Assembly (NCBI GenBank): GCA_022539475.1
Contig: VCMS01000503.1
Coordinates: forward strand, 1-22,065
Direction of reading: 5' to 3'
DNA length: 22,065 bases
DNA from: Gracilaria domingensis
Taxonomy: Eukaryota > Rhodophyta > Florideophyceae > Gracilariales > Gracilariaceae
The notes below the pieces were generated by a model. The model made no database searches. It saw only the letters and a program-made list of their open reading frames with translations, and was not told where the DNA came from. Positions 9,476 through 20,257 of this stretch are shown here, piece after piece. Every line of letters starts with the position of its first letter. Positions within the stretch are counted from its first letter, which is position 1. A program made the position numbers and the translations under genes.

Positions 9476-10063
9476 TGTCGCGTATAAAAGATATTGATCC
9501 CTGTAAAATATAAGTAAGAGGTCGCAATAATGATCAATATAGGATAGTTCATCGAATGCGTCATAAGATCTCTTGTGGATGCAATAGGAGTATCCGATGG
9601 ATATATTTGAATTGCACATCTGAAGTACATCCGACCGGAACAAATCAGGACATTCCAAATACAGTATTCTTACGGATATCTGCGAATCATTCTTGAGGAC
9701 ATTCGATGGCGGAGAGCGTTCTGGCATCCAAGATGTCCGTACGATGTTACATTGTGCGGCCCAGCGAAGATAGACCAACGAGGGATACATCTTACGGGTA
9801 TCCGGATGAACCATCATTGTCTCGTCACTTGGCAGGCGGAACTCGACAAGTCGAGAGGATACACCAATGGGTAAGAAGTATTCACAGCCAACCCACCAGC
9901 CTGGGTAGCCGGGACATCCGGGGTCATGTTTGCACTGGGCCGATGTCGGCTTTTTCCTGCCTAGATTACGCGACTGCCTGCTTCGACGGCGGGCGGCGGA
10001 GACGGTCTCGAGCGGTATCTTCACGAGATCCATCTGAAAGGGCCAAATCGAGCGCAAGGCCAC
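9467..10063 (-). other. Longest open frame in the window (198 codons), unrecognised
   Basis: The frame begins with a basic segment (RRRSRQSRNLGRKK), followed by a Cys/Gly/Pro-rich part (CKHDPGCPGYPGWWVGC) and a Tyr/Leu-rich C-terminus. No family motif is recognised. It is in the same orientation as the gypsy relic and upstream of its gag-like remnant, so it may be leader, LTR or an unrelated older sequence. An open frame of this length is uncommon but not impossible by chance at this base composition. The opposite strand is also open for 163 codons over much of the same region. Confidence 0.15.
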
Positions 10064-10197
10064 TCAGCGTGGTTCCCACTGGGAGTCAATCAGTAAGTAG
10101 AACCAACCAAAGGGCCAAACAATGTGGCAAACGAAGCAACAAAGTATATTCCGATTCGACAACAGAAGACCAATCGAAACGATCAGTCAACAATTAA
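9706..10197 (+). other. Unrecognised 163-codon open frame antisense to the 198-codon frame
   Basis: The plus-strand frame begins MAESVLASKM and becomes Arg/Ser-rich after residue 95 (GGRRRRSR and onwards), ending in a polar, low-complexity tail (SNKVYSDSTTEDQSK). A TATAAAAG lies 216 bp upstream of its ATG at 9483-9490. No domain is recognised. Only one of the two overlapping frames, if either, is likely to be coding. The stop codon lies next to a strong hairpin at 10193-10214. Confidence 0.15.
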
Positions 10198-10214
10198 CCA
10201 CCAACGTGGTTAAT
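10193..10214. other. Perfect 9-bp hairpin with 4-nt loop
   Basis: ATTAACCAC (10193-10201) pairs perfectly with GTGGTTAAT (10206-10214) around a CAAC loop. It overlaps the end of the 163-codon plus-strand frame. About half such a hairpin would be expected by chance in a window of this size. Confidence 0.8.
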
Positions 10215-10249
10215 CCGTCTAACTTCTAACGTCGGAGACAAATTTGTGG

Positions 10250-10700
10250 AGGCAATCGCAGAAGAGGGAAAGAGCCACGAGGCAGTTTCGAAGTCCCCGC
10301 TCAGACAAGAGAGGTTTGCATACAGCGACCATGCTCGCCCCGTATCCTCCAGTGGTTTTAAATACACAAGGACTTCAGGCTATAATCCACATGGGTTGAG
10401 AAAGAACGCCCGAACGGGAAAGAGGCAGAAAAGGCGGACACAGTAATGTAGACCGTAGTTGACCATAGGCGTATTGTAGCCAAATAGACACCAAAGTTTG
10501 GTAACAACCAAATGGAAATAGGGTAATGAACCAAGCCCAAGTGGTAAAGAACAAAAGAAAGAACAGAAACAAAGAACCAAAGTACTGGAACGGAGAGAAA
10601 GTACGGTCGTAAACAGTATGTTGCACGTCCTACGAGTCACAAGAAATAAACAAAAGAAAGAACAAGACCAATTGATGGTAGCAAGTGCACTCTCCTGGTT
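10250..10700. other. Purine-rich, T-poor plus strand with short repeats
   Basis: The plus strand is rich in A and G with few T residues, most strongly at 10530-10680. The 15-mer ACAAAAGAAAGAACA occurs at 10551-10565 and again at 10650-10664, 99 bp apart. The minus strand is therefore open in several frames but encodes only Phe/Leu/Pro-rich low-complexity sequence, so I do not call a gene. Confidence 0.5.
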
Positions 10701-12620
10701 GGGGCCGAGAAACTAGACCGTGCTGCGTGTAACTCGCGCGCGAGGATTGGAGGTCGTCGCGAGTGAGAGAGAGTAGAAATACCAGGCACCACCGGCCTGA
10801 CTAGTTGGGAGTGAGAGGGCGTTGACATCCCTAAGTATACACACAGATGTAAGTGTGGTAATGAATAATGATTCTGAACACACACTTAGTATCAATTCTA
10901 CTAGCCAGAGAGCGAGAGGCGGAACTATTGCTGTCACATATACCTCAGCACGGCGACCTGTTTCGAGTCCTGATTCCTATTGTGTTTGCAAATTGGCTAG
11001 GGTAAGGGATATGGGCAATAGACAATGGCACAATGTCGGGAGGCAGATTCTACTCACAACAGTATGTCTAAAATCACTGTGGCCCATGTCTCCAATAGTA
11101 ATCAAATATGTTACGTTTCCTCAATTAACAGATCTTCATAAAGATATCTTGAAACGGGTGGAATGAAATCTTAAATACAAAAGCACTTCCAGTTTTCTGC
11201 CTGGGCATGTGCACCTCCCAGTCGCCCGGGCAGCCCTGGACAGTGGTCGACCAAAACCGTCCACGGGGAATTTTCTAAAAATATGAAAAGATTCCAACTC
11301 CAATCCAAAACAACCAAGATAGTGGCTACACATTCACACATTCCGGTCGACGGAGATCACACGCTCATCGAGTGACGAATATATATGGGCAAACAGAACC
11401 TACAAGAAGATCACTTCATCAAGATGATCCCAATTAATATTAGATTGGCCACTACTGGCGAAACGGTACCTGACTATCTACAACACGGCACAGCGCAGCA
11501 TGCAACGCAGTACACGGCAACAAGAACCAATGTTCAAACGACGAGAATCATGCGATTACTCGCTACGCACGAACGCCGGCTAGTCCGCTCACCCCGCTGA
11601 AGAGTAAATCATAACTGCTTAATGTCTCAGACCATTTAAATCAAATGCTTTCCCTGTCGAGCAAAGTTACTCTGTTCGACTTGCTGTCCGTACAATATCC
11701 CTAAGCCTGCTTATAACCGATGTAGCAGACCAACCCGCATCCACAGCAGGAATCTCAATATTCTACATCACGTGGCGAAGCACGATATGCGCCAATTGTG
11801 ATGAAATGCGCAACGACCGAAGTGAGCAACCTCTCCCTGCCACACCGACTCCGCTATATAATTCACTGAATTTCCAGGAGTTTAAGCATCGGAAAAAGAG
11901 TCTGGGACATCACGAAATCTTGCTACTAACTTCTGATTGAACCCATGCAAGCTATTGAAAACAAGACGGCGAAGAGATAATTGGCTTCTAAAGCAGGGAC
12001 AGTAGAATTGCCCATTTCATTCGCTCTCGTCAAAAAAAGCTTCCGCCGCCTCTTTGCAGCATATAATCCAAATAAAGTTACGAAGGAAAAGTAAAGAGAA
12101 GGAGAGTTTGTGACACTCGTATCTCCATAACACCGGGGCGGTCGGCCTTCCGATTGCTCTACAGGCAAGGTTGATGAATTAGTGCATCTGACGCCATGAT
12201 TGGCATGGTGCACCCGAATGGGGTGTGTTGAATGTAAAATGGTGTGGCAGTGGAGATGCGTGTACGCGTGTATTGAGTGGGCTCTGTTAACAGGAAGAAT
12301 TGGATTGGTATGCGATAACAGAGTTAGGCCGCAAGGCGATGGTCTGCACAAAGGGCAATCATACAGGGGGGCATACTGCATTGTGTTTAGGACTAGCTAA
12401 GTATACCATAATGTGACGGTAGGCAGTAGGTTAATTTTGTGGAAAATACTTAGGTTGATGGCGACGCTCTGGCCGGACCATCACAAAAGTAAAACTCATA
12501 CCTTGCCGCGCTCTGACCGAGCGGCTGCGCGTAGGCACAAAACGTCGGCGAGGAGGTCACGGTACGGGCTTCGCTTATTTCATGCCACAGGATCCATCAG
12601 GTACCCGTGACTAACACTGA
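10700..12620. other. No recognised gene; unassigned DNA
   Basis: Open frames reach 114 codons (10822-11166, plus) and 151 codons (11926-12381, minus; His/Thr/Pro-rich and repetitive in composition). None carries a motif I know. One clear inverted repeat lies at 11197-11233. No transposon pol motif was found on either strand. Confidence 0.35.
11197..11233. other. GC-rich hairpin, 10-bp stem
   Basis: CTGCCTGGGC (11197-11206) pairs with GCCCGGGCAG (11224-11233) at nine positions plus one T/G pair, which would be a U-G wobble in RNA of the plus strand. The loop is 17 nt. Confidence 0.65.
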
Positions 12621-13290
12621 CGTTTGCTTCGGACTGTGTTATGCAACATTTACTTGAAGGTGGTCGGCGTAGACCGTGGTGCTCAGAATATGTATCGACT
12701 CTGTATAAATCTGCCGGTGGGCTCAATACCATCGTCACTCTCGGCCCGGGTCTGTTGCGCTTGTCCGCAAGACCCCGCCCTCGTGTCCTTTTCTTTCTTC
12801 TTTCCCCCTTTTTCCCATCTTTTCCGTATCTTCCCCTTTTCGAGGCAGCCCCGCCGTCGACCTGGGTTCCTCCTACCGCTCACCGATCATAGATCTCCGA
12901 CTCCGACGTTTGCTTACAGATCCCCTCTTGGGATTTTCCGCTGTCAGCTCCCGTGTATTGCGAAGTACGGGCGGATTTACACTCGCGCTAAACCCGTATA
13001 GGAGAGGCTCTTCTGCTGAGTTCCTAGCGTCCTCAAGGAGCAGATCGAGCACCTTGATAGTGGCATTCCTCAAGTGGGATTTTGCACACAGAAAATCGTC
13101 AAAGATAACTTCGAAGGACTTTAAGTAAACCGCTGCACACCAAATCTAGTTGCAAATCGCGTCTAACACTCTTGAAGTCAATGCTAGTTCCTGTAAGGCG
13201 AGTCCGAAAGTTTCCCTGTGTAATGAAATGACGAACTATAGCCTTTACATTCGCTAAAGTCTAGAAGCAATTATAGATTCCTAGCGTGCT
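12621..13290. other. Unassigned DNA with a TATAAA motif and a long pyrimidine tract
   Basis: A TATAAA lies at 12702-12707 on the plus strand. From 12786 to 12816 the plus strand is an uninterrupted run of 31 pyrimidines, continuing to 12825 with one A. A 125-codon plus-strand frame (12624-13001) runs through it, but its composition simply reflects the tract. This could be a promoter with a pyrimidine-rich leader, a polypurine tract of a minus-strand retroelement, or neither. Confidence 0.3.
12786..12825. repeat. Polypyrimidine/polypurine tract
   Basis: There are 31 consecutive C/T bases at 12786-12816, then one A, then eight more pyrimidines. Such tracts can form triplex DNA or act as retroelement plus-strand primers, but no TG-starting LTR boundary abuts it on the minus strand. 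Confidence 0.85.
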
Positions 13291-16200
13291 TCGAGTCCAT
13301 AACGTGCTTCATCAATGTATCACTTTGGTGACAATGAAGTTCCGTCCATTTTCAGCGGTAACAGGGCGTCCTGTGAGCAGGAAAGCAGGCACCATGCAGT
13401 GCAGAGTAGAGGCGAAAATCGATGACGAAGGTAAATTTCATGAACGTATCGAGATCGCACCCAACGGCGCGCGCAAGCCAAGGCATGGAATGCTGGGCAG
13501 AGCTGCGCGGATTCTCTCCTTTTGTTCAATTGAAATATTTCTGCTTCTTCCAAGCTGAATTTCTCTGCCCGTCAAAGTCAGGCAATGCCCAGACTAAAGA
13601 AGTGAGGGGTGAAATCGTAGTATTTTCCGAGTGACGCATTCTTAAGTCCAGTCGCAAGGACTCACGCCAGCTCAAAAACCACTTATTCCATACCAGTTAA
13701 AACACGAAATGATCACGTTTGTTTAAAGTGACTCGTCGTTTTATAGGATTTGCATGCAGTTGAATGGTAAGAGATCTGATACTCTAGTTGACGCGAATGG
13801 AACATGATCTACAGCGTTAATCAGCTTCATCCAAAGTCATGCATCCTGGCTTTCTGGTGACAATCAAAACAAAAGGGGCAAAATTCCTGCGCCACTGTAA
13901 ATCTGCTAGCTCATGAATTTTCCCTTCTGAGTGTTGCTTACTTTTATATCAACAATCAGTAAAGCGGTTTGCTAAGGTACAACGTAGTTTAGAAGGTTCA
14001 AACATCTCGTTTCGTTGATTGGGTCAAATCTTTTAACCCTTTTTGGGACTGAACGCTTAAGTTAGTGAGATAGGAATTAAGCGTCAATACCATTTGGTAA
14101 GCGAGAAAACTAGTCTGGATGTCAGAAAGCCCACTCGTTCGCTTTCGCTTAGTCTATCTCAAGAGAGTTATGCATAAGCACATTGGTGATGGCTCCGAAT
14201 TCAATCGCTTCCGAAATACAACCATTAGAGAGCCTGATAATAGATCACTGCAACTGCAAAGAACATTTATTGCGATTGTGTACTCCACTCTATTTCCACC
14301 GCACAACCTTGTCGTGCATGAGTTGCAATCTGCAATCTGCCCCTTGAAATTTGCAACATGACTTACGAATTCAGGCAAAAAAGTAAGACGCAGCGCTGTC
14401 CAAAGGGCCACAATAACCACCAAACTGAGTATCCACTCCCGCCCATATCTCGACACCTTCCGGCGTCGCAGAGAACAATGACAGAGACGACCGATTGAAT
14501 TCCACTTAACACGCAACTGAATCAACGCAACGCCAGACACGGCAGAGTGCAACTTGAAAGTTGCTGGAGAACTCTTTGGACAACATGGGTTTGAGGAAGA
14601 ATTTTCATAAACTGCCTTGGGAGCAGCGAACAATCCGAGCTGTACGAAAAGTACCTTAATGCAAAGTGGAGCGAACGAGTGGCTTGCACTTGACTAAAGG
14701 CGCACTAATCAGAAGATTCTTATGTCACAAGAAGGAGCTAGATGTTTTTGTTGTTCCTAAGACAGCCTTTCTCACTCTTCTTGTGTGTATGGACGATATG
14801 AGCTAATGAATTGCACGGAAGACGAACAAAGCCCCTCAGAATGCCGACGAGCTACTAAGGCGTATCTAGGACTAGAACTGACAACACGTGCATCGATTAA
14901 ACCGGTTTGAAAGACTACTGTTCTCCCCCGAACTGCTGGGCATACCCTTTTCAACGAGTGATGGGGCGAGACAGTTTGCTATCGAGCGGCTCTTCGTCTT
15001 ACCGCGTCCTTGAACATGATGTGCAGCTGTGCGATCCGTTGTGGCACGAGCCGGCAGCGCTCGAACATTTTACTAGAATTGCGCTAACACTCGCGTCCCT
15101 GTCGGTTTATACACGATGAAAAATACAGTTCGCTGCAAGGGCTGAACCAAGTGGCTAAGTCCTACAGAAATCGAAGCCCGTAAAGTTTCGGCATTAGGTT
15201 TTATGCCGTTTTAGGGTGGTCTCAGCGACATACTTGCACAGTCCTGCGAAAAATAATGTGAGTCTAACCAATGATCAGGCAAACCCGTTCAAGATACACC
15301 AATGTGTTTTCGGGAATATGCGGTGCCCAGTGAACGCAAAGTAGGAGGTTACTTTGTAACCAATCTGCCGCGCTCTGCATTGTGGTCCGCAACGGTTGCG
15401 CAACCAAACAAAGCTGCATCTCCACCGACGAATGGGCCGGCTCATCGTTAGGACAAACTTCTACACGCGCCACCCCTTGGCGCGCCAACGTGTACGTCTG
15501 ACCGATGGAGAATGCAACGTTCTAGTACAGTCGCTTTAATAACATGACGGAAGAAAGGCCCGCTCTAAAGAAGCAAGTCGCAGATATGAAGAATGCCAAG
15601 AGGGAGTTGGGGTCTGGTAACGTTTTCCAGAGGTCAGGTGGTGTCGCAAAGAGCCACCAGTAGCTGCGAAAGTCGTGGTGTTTCAATAGTGTTGCAAGGA
15701 TGGAACGTCGTAACGTTTATTCAAACACCTAACAGGTACACGTATAGACAATTTGAGGAAGCAAGTGATATGCCGAAAATGTGTTAGGGCTTGGCCTTGC
15801 GAAGATGGAACCGGAATAGAGGCAATGAATAGAACGATCTTCAAGTCCATCGGTCATTGGGCTATAATCTTTTAGACGCGTTGCCCGGTCGATCAATTGA
15901 GATCAACCCTGCCCATTGGCAAGAGGCAGAGAGTCACGATGAGTTGCTGATTCCGTTCTTTGATGCCAGTATCATTCAAATGCGCACTTGCAGTTCTTCA
16001 CGCGATCAGCAAACGAAGGTGAACCTATTATGGATTGAGTTCATATGAAGCACAGAAATTGGAAAATCCAGTCGCTTGTGACCGAACACCTTGAATAAGA
16101 AGCAATAAAGTGTTGGGCTAAGCAAGCCTTTCTTGTCCATACCAAGCAACATCCAACCGATGCAATACGGCACGGTCGCAACACATCTCTGCTCGAGACA

Positions 16201-16600
16201 GATGGAGCGTAAAATGTTGGTCATGTTTCTTTGTTCTCTCTTTCGTAATCAGAGACTAGCACTCCAGGACGTACATCATGTATCCTGTGCTCGGTAGTGT
16301 AAAAGAGGGTTCCATGTCAATGATTCTTGCTTTTATCACACAAAGATGCGTACGCAACCAATCGTCCGTGAATATTTACGAGAAGAATCCAATCAGCAAA
16401 AGCTCTCATCGTCGAAAGGTCTCCGTAAGCCGATGCAACAAAGTACCAGTAACCCGCAACCGCCAAATCTAGTTCATAAAAGTAATAATTGTTCTCTGAA
16501 TCCCAAATACGCCCCTTTTAGTCTCAGCCCAAATTTCCTTATGGCCCTCCAGAACGCATTGAGGAAGTTGAACTCTGTTATGAACACCTTCACGAACCGT
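13290..16600. other. No recognised gene; unassigned DNA
   Basis: The longest frames are 14154-14633 (minus, 159 codons, with a hydrophobic stretch ILSLVVIVALWTALRLTFL and several Cys) and 13286-13558 (plus, 90 codons). Neither matches a family I know, and no RT, integrase or transposase motif was found on either strand. Small repeats occur, such as TGCAATC twice in tandem (14324-14337) and a CGGCAT/ATGCCG hairpin (15189-15208). Host exons or older transposon sequence cannot be excluded. Confidence 0.35.
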
Positions 16601-16602
16601 TA

Positions 16603-16640
16603 GCGCTATAAACGTAGAATTGTAGGCCGTTTTATAGCGC
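16603..16640. other. Hairpin with 12-bp stem and one bulge
   Basis: GCGCTATAAA (16603-16612) pairs perfectly with TTTATAGCGC (16631-16640). The stem extends by two more pairs (CG 16613-16614 with CG 16628-16629) past one bulged T, closing a 13-nt loop. It lies about 650 bp beyond the pol end of the copia-like relic, where its 3' LTR might be. Confidence 0.8.
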
Positions 16641-16699
16641 AATGTAACCCGTTGCTGTACGATTGCTGATGCTGACTGCTTGTCTTCCACGACAGTGAC

Positions 16700-17082
16700 T
16701 GACTGAGCCAGTACACGGAGTGCCACGCATTTGCACGCACGGACCTTCTCGTTAAGAGGTCGTCACGCGCTGTATTTGAGTCGGAAGCGCTTGGAGCAAA
16801 CAGTTCTCCTTCATTTTGAGCACGTGGACAGCGCCGTGGTTTTGTCAGGATTCGCGAGAATTTTGTCGGCGCGTGCTTGGGACATGCTTTGAAATTGGCT
16901 TATGGATCGTGCAGTTTCCAGTTCTGATGTGCTGATATGCTCTGTTTGCCGAGTAACGGTGTGGGATTCTGGTTTGCACGAAATAGATTGGGACTTTTTC
17001 GTCTGGTTGTCGATGGCAAATTTATGGCAGGACGACGAGAGTTGTAGTGCGCTGGAGGGAAAGAAGTCGTCGTGTGGTTAAC
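16700..17082. other. GT-rich plus strand downstream of the copia relic
   Basis: The plus strand is noticeably rich in G and T, most strongly at 16840-17080, with no open frame of note. It is the region just past the copia pol end in element orientation, so it may include the 3' untranslated region and LTR. I could not match it to any sequence beyond 20500. Confidence 0.35.
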
Positions 17083-17150
17083 AAAGGCGAGTTGATGATC
17101 ATGATAATGTCGAGCAGAGACGGAACTCTCTGCTCGTAGTCTTCGCCTTT
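17083..17150. other. Nested inverted repeats with a perfect 10-bp inner hairpin
   Basis: The inner stem CGAGCAGAGA (17111-17120) pairs perfectly with TCTCTGCTCG (17127-17136) around a CGGAAC loop. An outer stem AAAGGCGA (17083-17090) pairs with TCGCCTTT (17143-17150). Between the outer and inner 5' arms is the palindrome ATGATCAT. The structure sits about 140-300 bp past the copia pol end. A 10-bp stem with so short a loop is unlikely in 22 kb by chance, and the enclosing second stem adds to that. Confidence 0.75.
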
Positions 17151-17289
17151 TATTTTGTCTGGCCGCGTCCGGTCATCCCGGCAGTTCGACACAAATTGGA
17201 AACGTTATTTCTATCGGTACTGCGTGGTTTCTTCTTACCAAGGCGCAACCCACGCAGGCCATGAGTCACTCATCCTGTTTCCGTTGCTG

Positions 17290-17960
17290 TCATTATCATT
17301 CCAACTACTTACAACATAATAATCCATCGAAGCTTTCTTAATATTCCAATAGTATACCATTGTCAGTGTTATGAATGTTTTGTTGCGAAGAAGAATGTTT
17401 TCAAAAACAATGTTCATAGTTGCTAGTGAAAACATTGCAGGGTTCATCTCTGACTAAATGAATCCAACATCGGCTATTTCTTTCCGTCGTCACATTTCCC
17501 GAACAGATGCAATATCGATTCACACCGCTTTCTGCGTATCAGAAGCTTTCGTATAACGTCGAATAAACACTTGAATCTGTAAACGACATGGAGGAGACAC
17601 CAACATATTCCCAGGTCTTTCTCAAGGTGAACCAAAGCAAACGCACGCAATCGTATACCTCGCCACCATAAGCATGAGCGTACCCGCGACTTTTATAGCT
17701 TTTGTAAAATGCACGAGTTGCAATAATTGTCTGTCACATAGAAGAACGATGTTCCCAGTGGGATGGTTTGATTGTCGCTTTGCAAAGGAGAATCGCTGTA
17801 GACCTTATGGTGGAGTGATTTGGGTCCTAGTCCAGCAAAATTAACGTCACTTGGGTTTCCTTCTTTTACGCTCTTCACAGAACCTTGTTGAATTTCTTTC
17901 CAAACTTGGCGCTGTAGTTCTTTTTTCATTACTGTGCCGCACTATTTGTTGACGATAAAA
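17290..17960 (-). pseudogene. RNase H remnant of the copia-like element
   Basis: The frame 17929..17693 reads QRQVWKEIQQGSVKSVK, then LHHKVYSDSPLQSDNQTIPLGTS and FVTDNYCN-like sequence. YSDS stands where copia RNase H has its first catalytic Asp ('Y-x-D-A-S-F-A'). Past a stop a KSR..RS block follows, then sequence matching the 'G-E-x-Y-A-F' Glu block. In another frame KASDT (about 17551-17533) leads to DIASVREM, a stop, RRKEIADVGF, a stop and SEMNPA (17516..17436). This fits the usual end of copia pol ('...E-K-R-L-x-I-D-I-A-x-x-R-E...N-x-A-D-x-L-T-K'). An ORF ending at 17235 includes the last readable residues. Downstream sequence is presumably 3' untranslated region and LTR. Confidence 0.85.
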
Positions 17961-17999
17961 TGATAGTAGGCGGATATGAGTACAAGAGCAGGAAAGTTG

Positions 18000-18420
18000 G
18001 GCACTTGGGAACGAAATTGTAAATATGTCCATCAAGGTTTTGAAATTCCGTTAATTTTTGACGAAATCATGTTGATGTATTGTGTAACAATTATTCCGTT
18101 CTCAGAAATGATCTGCATTCCTGCAAACTTGAATTATCAAAACCGTTCCACCGTTATTCAAATCGTTGCAGGGTTCTGCCGTGAAACTTCATGAAATCGT
18201 TTATTACCTGAATCAACTGAGTCGTCGACATATGATCCAGGTCATGCCCAAGTTATTTCCAAGGTGGTTTGAAAAAACATAAATGTGCCTTTCATGGAGT
18301 CATTTCCAACTCGTCTCTTGAGGTGGTTCAGTACATGGCTGCAGATTCCAAGAGTCGCGGCATCGGCTCAATGCCATACAGAAGGCTTGGATCAATCCGT
18401 AGGATTTTTGTCCGATGGAA
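18000..18420 (-). pseudogene. Reverse transcriptase (YVDD) remnant of the copia-like element
   Basis: The catalytic box reads GSYVDDSVDSGNKRF, with YVDD at 18232..18221. YVDD rather than YLDD is typical of Ty1/copia reverse transcriptases. Upstream in element orientation, DPSLLYG (LYG codons end near 18373) fits the copia 'K-P-L-Y-G-L' block, and DELEMTP (18315..18295) fits the 'L-x-x-D-L-G-M-x-P' block before the active site, with stops between them. Downstream, TLQRFE and then KFAGMQIISENGIIVTQYIN (about 18129-18070) fit the 'F-L-G-M-x-I' block that follows YVDD. The earlier fingers domain (about 18900-18420) is too degraded for me to read. The enzyme cannot be made from this copy. Confidence 0.88.
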
Positions 18421-18909
18421 ATTCCATTTCTTCGGAGGTTTGATGAATACTTCAAACGCGCTAAATTCTTGACTGCCTGAATATAGTGAGTAACGTTATG
18501 CTCCAAAATTCTCTCAACCAAACATAGCCGCCATTGCAAGAGAATAGCCTACTGTGCTTGTGTTTAACTGAGTGGCATTATGTACTAGAAAGTTGGTCTT
18601 CTGTCGGAAAATCCGTGGGCGCGAGACGGCTTATCAGGTTCTCAGAAGTGTCTGGGTTCTTGATTGCGCACCACAATCTTGTAGCCAATGATGTTTGCGT
18701 GTGTTCAGCCAAGATCTGGATATTAACAATGTTTGCCAAGTCCCCTCGTCTAACTTGTCCGTCGATTCCTTCTTCTTGGCATGTAAGAATGCGGAGAGTC
18801 CTTACAAGGGTTCATTCGGTTTTAGTGTGTCCGTGATCAAGATGTCGTTTTCGTATCCAAGTTGGATTTGAATTGAAGAAGGTGAAATTTGAGGAATTGC
18901 CATATTATA

Positions 18910-19878
18910 GGAATAGGTCGGATTTCGTGAACAAATAAAGGTTCGCTTGGGTAATTACTTGTTGGACCTCGCTTTTCTTTCTTTTAACGAAATCTGTTAC
19001 GGACGACTTTGGTGACTCAAACATGGTCCCGTCAGTTGGAGTTTCTTTCTTCGCGATTATTCAGAACTTGGGTCCCCAGGTTCAAATTCGTGCTTTACTG
19101 CTTTCAAGGAAAGCGGGATTCGGTGCACGTTTTGAGACGATCTCATTAGCGATAATTTCCATTTCGGATCGGGGGCAGAAGAAGTGCTTGCATGCGGTCT
19201 TTCCTGGTCAAGCGCAATTTGGATTATGCAGGAAAGCGTGTAGACCGCGCAGCAACTAAGAAGAGAAGGACAAGACCTTCGGGTTCATGATCGTTCAGTG
19301 CTTGACAGCAGTCGCTAGGGCAAGATCATCGTCTTCAAATGTTTGTCAGATATTTGATTTTCTGAAAGAATTCGGCTGTAAGGATCATGGTAAGGTTCAC
19401 ACGGCGCAATTTGAGTTCTGGCTTTCGACGCTCAGTAAAAGCTAAAAGTGATACCAAATGGTCCATTTTATCTCTTTGCCGTCATGATACGTGGAAGTAA
19501 AGATAGAGCCTGGTCACATCGAATGGAATCGGGATATCCTGTGTATGTGGTTGCCCAACGATTGAGAAATGCGTTCCATAGTCATCGACGGATTGACCGT
19601 CTATAATAACCGAAGCAGTCCCAAAACTGTGTTTGTAATATCGAACTACGTGTAAGAACTGGTTTCGTTTTTCTATAAAATAGTCTAAGCATTAGTTCGT
19701 GGTTTGAAATTACAGACGCCTGAGGGAAATGAAGACGCAAAATCGGTTGTCGGTTTTGGCAGAGTGAAAACGGCGACACGTTTGGCATGCCTAGTATCTC
19801 TTTGAGCAATGTCTTTGTTGCTCTGAGTGGCCTCCTCGGGACCGAGCTTTTTTGAGAAGATGAACTAGCTTGGTCCAC
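18910..19878 (-). pseudogene. Integrase remnant of the copia-like element
   Basis: On the minus strand from 19578, one frame reads RWATTYTGYPDSIRCDQ, with an Asp codon at 19515..19513. This matches the second catalytic Asp block of copia integrases ('...G-P-x-x-I-x-x-D-Q-G'). About 39 codons later EPYHD appears, with a Glu codon at 19398..19396, corresponding to the 'V-E-R-Y-H' block with Arg changed to Pro. The D-to-E spacing fits the D-35-E rule for integrases. Further on come CPSLLSC (compare 'P-S-L-L-V-F-G'), LKAVKHEFEPGDP, KKLQLTGP and KPLFVHEIRPIP-like sequence down to about 18910, which fit the C-terminal part. The 98-codon ORF 19878..19582 lies directly upstream; it may hold the first part but has no motif I can name. 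Several stops interrupt the reading. Confidence 0.82.
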
Positions 19879-20257
19879 TAGACGGGTTTAGAAGTGCAAG
19901 TGCATCTTACGCAGCTCGTTCTTGTAAAAAGTGTGCTGGTGCTCCTCCAAACGAGGTATATAAAACCAAGTTTGCGAGTCAAGGCCGATGTCCCAACCGT
20001 TTACAAACGAGAAGTGGTTGTCTACGATTACCACGTATAATCCGATCTCGATCAGAAGTCAAGTCCGTAGCGAGGAAAGGCACTCGGCAGTCAATTATCG
20101 CTCGACGTTTAGTTTGAGTTACGGCGTTTTGTGGGGCAAGAGTCGAATTGGGACCTGTGCAATATGCGGAGACTTCCCGAGGGCGGAAGTGGATGTTTGG
20201 ACTTGCATTTCTTAATCTAAACTACTTTTGCAGTACGTCTGCGTTGGCTATGGCCAA

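Noticed and set aside
12786..12825. Polypurine tract (minus strand) marking a 3' LTR of a third element
   Set aside because: No TG-starting sequence follows on the minus strand, and no pol or integrase motif lies upstream in that orientation.
14154..14633. 159-codon minus-strand frame considered as a membrane protein
   Set aside because: There is a single hydrophobic stretch, no signal peptide, no recognisable family, and the length is within chance expectation.
15189..15214. CGGCAT/ATGCCG hairpin followed by T residues as a rho-independent terminator
   Set aside because: The stem is 6 bp with an 8-nt loop, the T run is only four bases, no gene ends there, and the context is eukaryotic.
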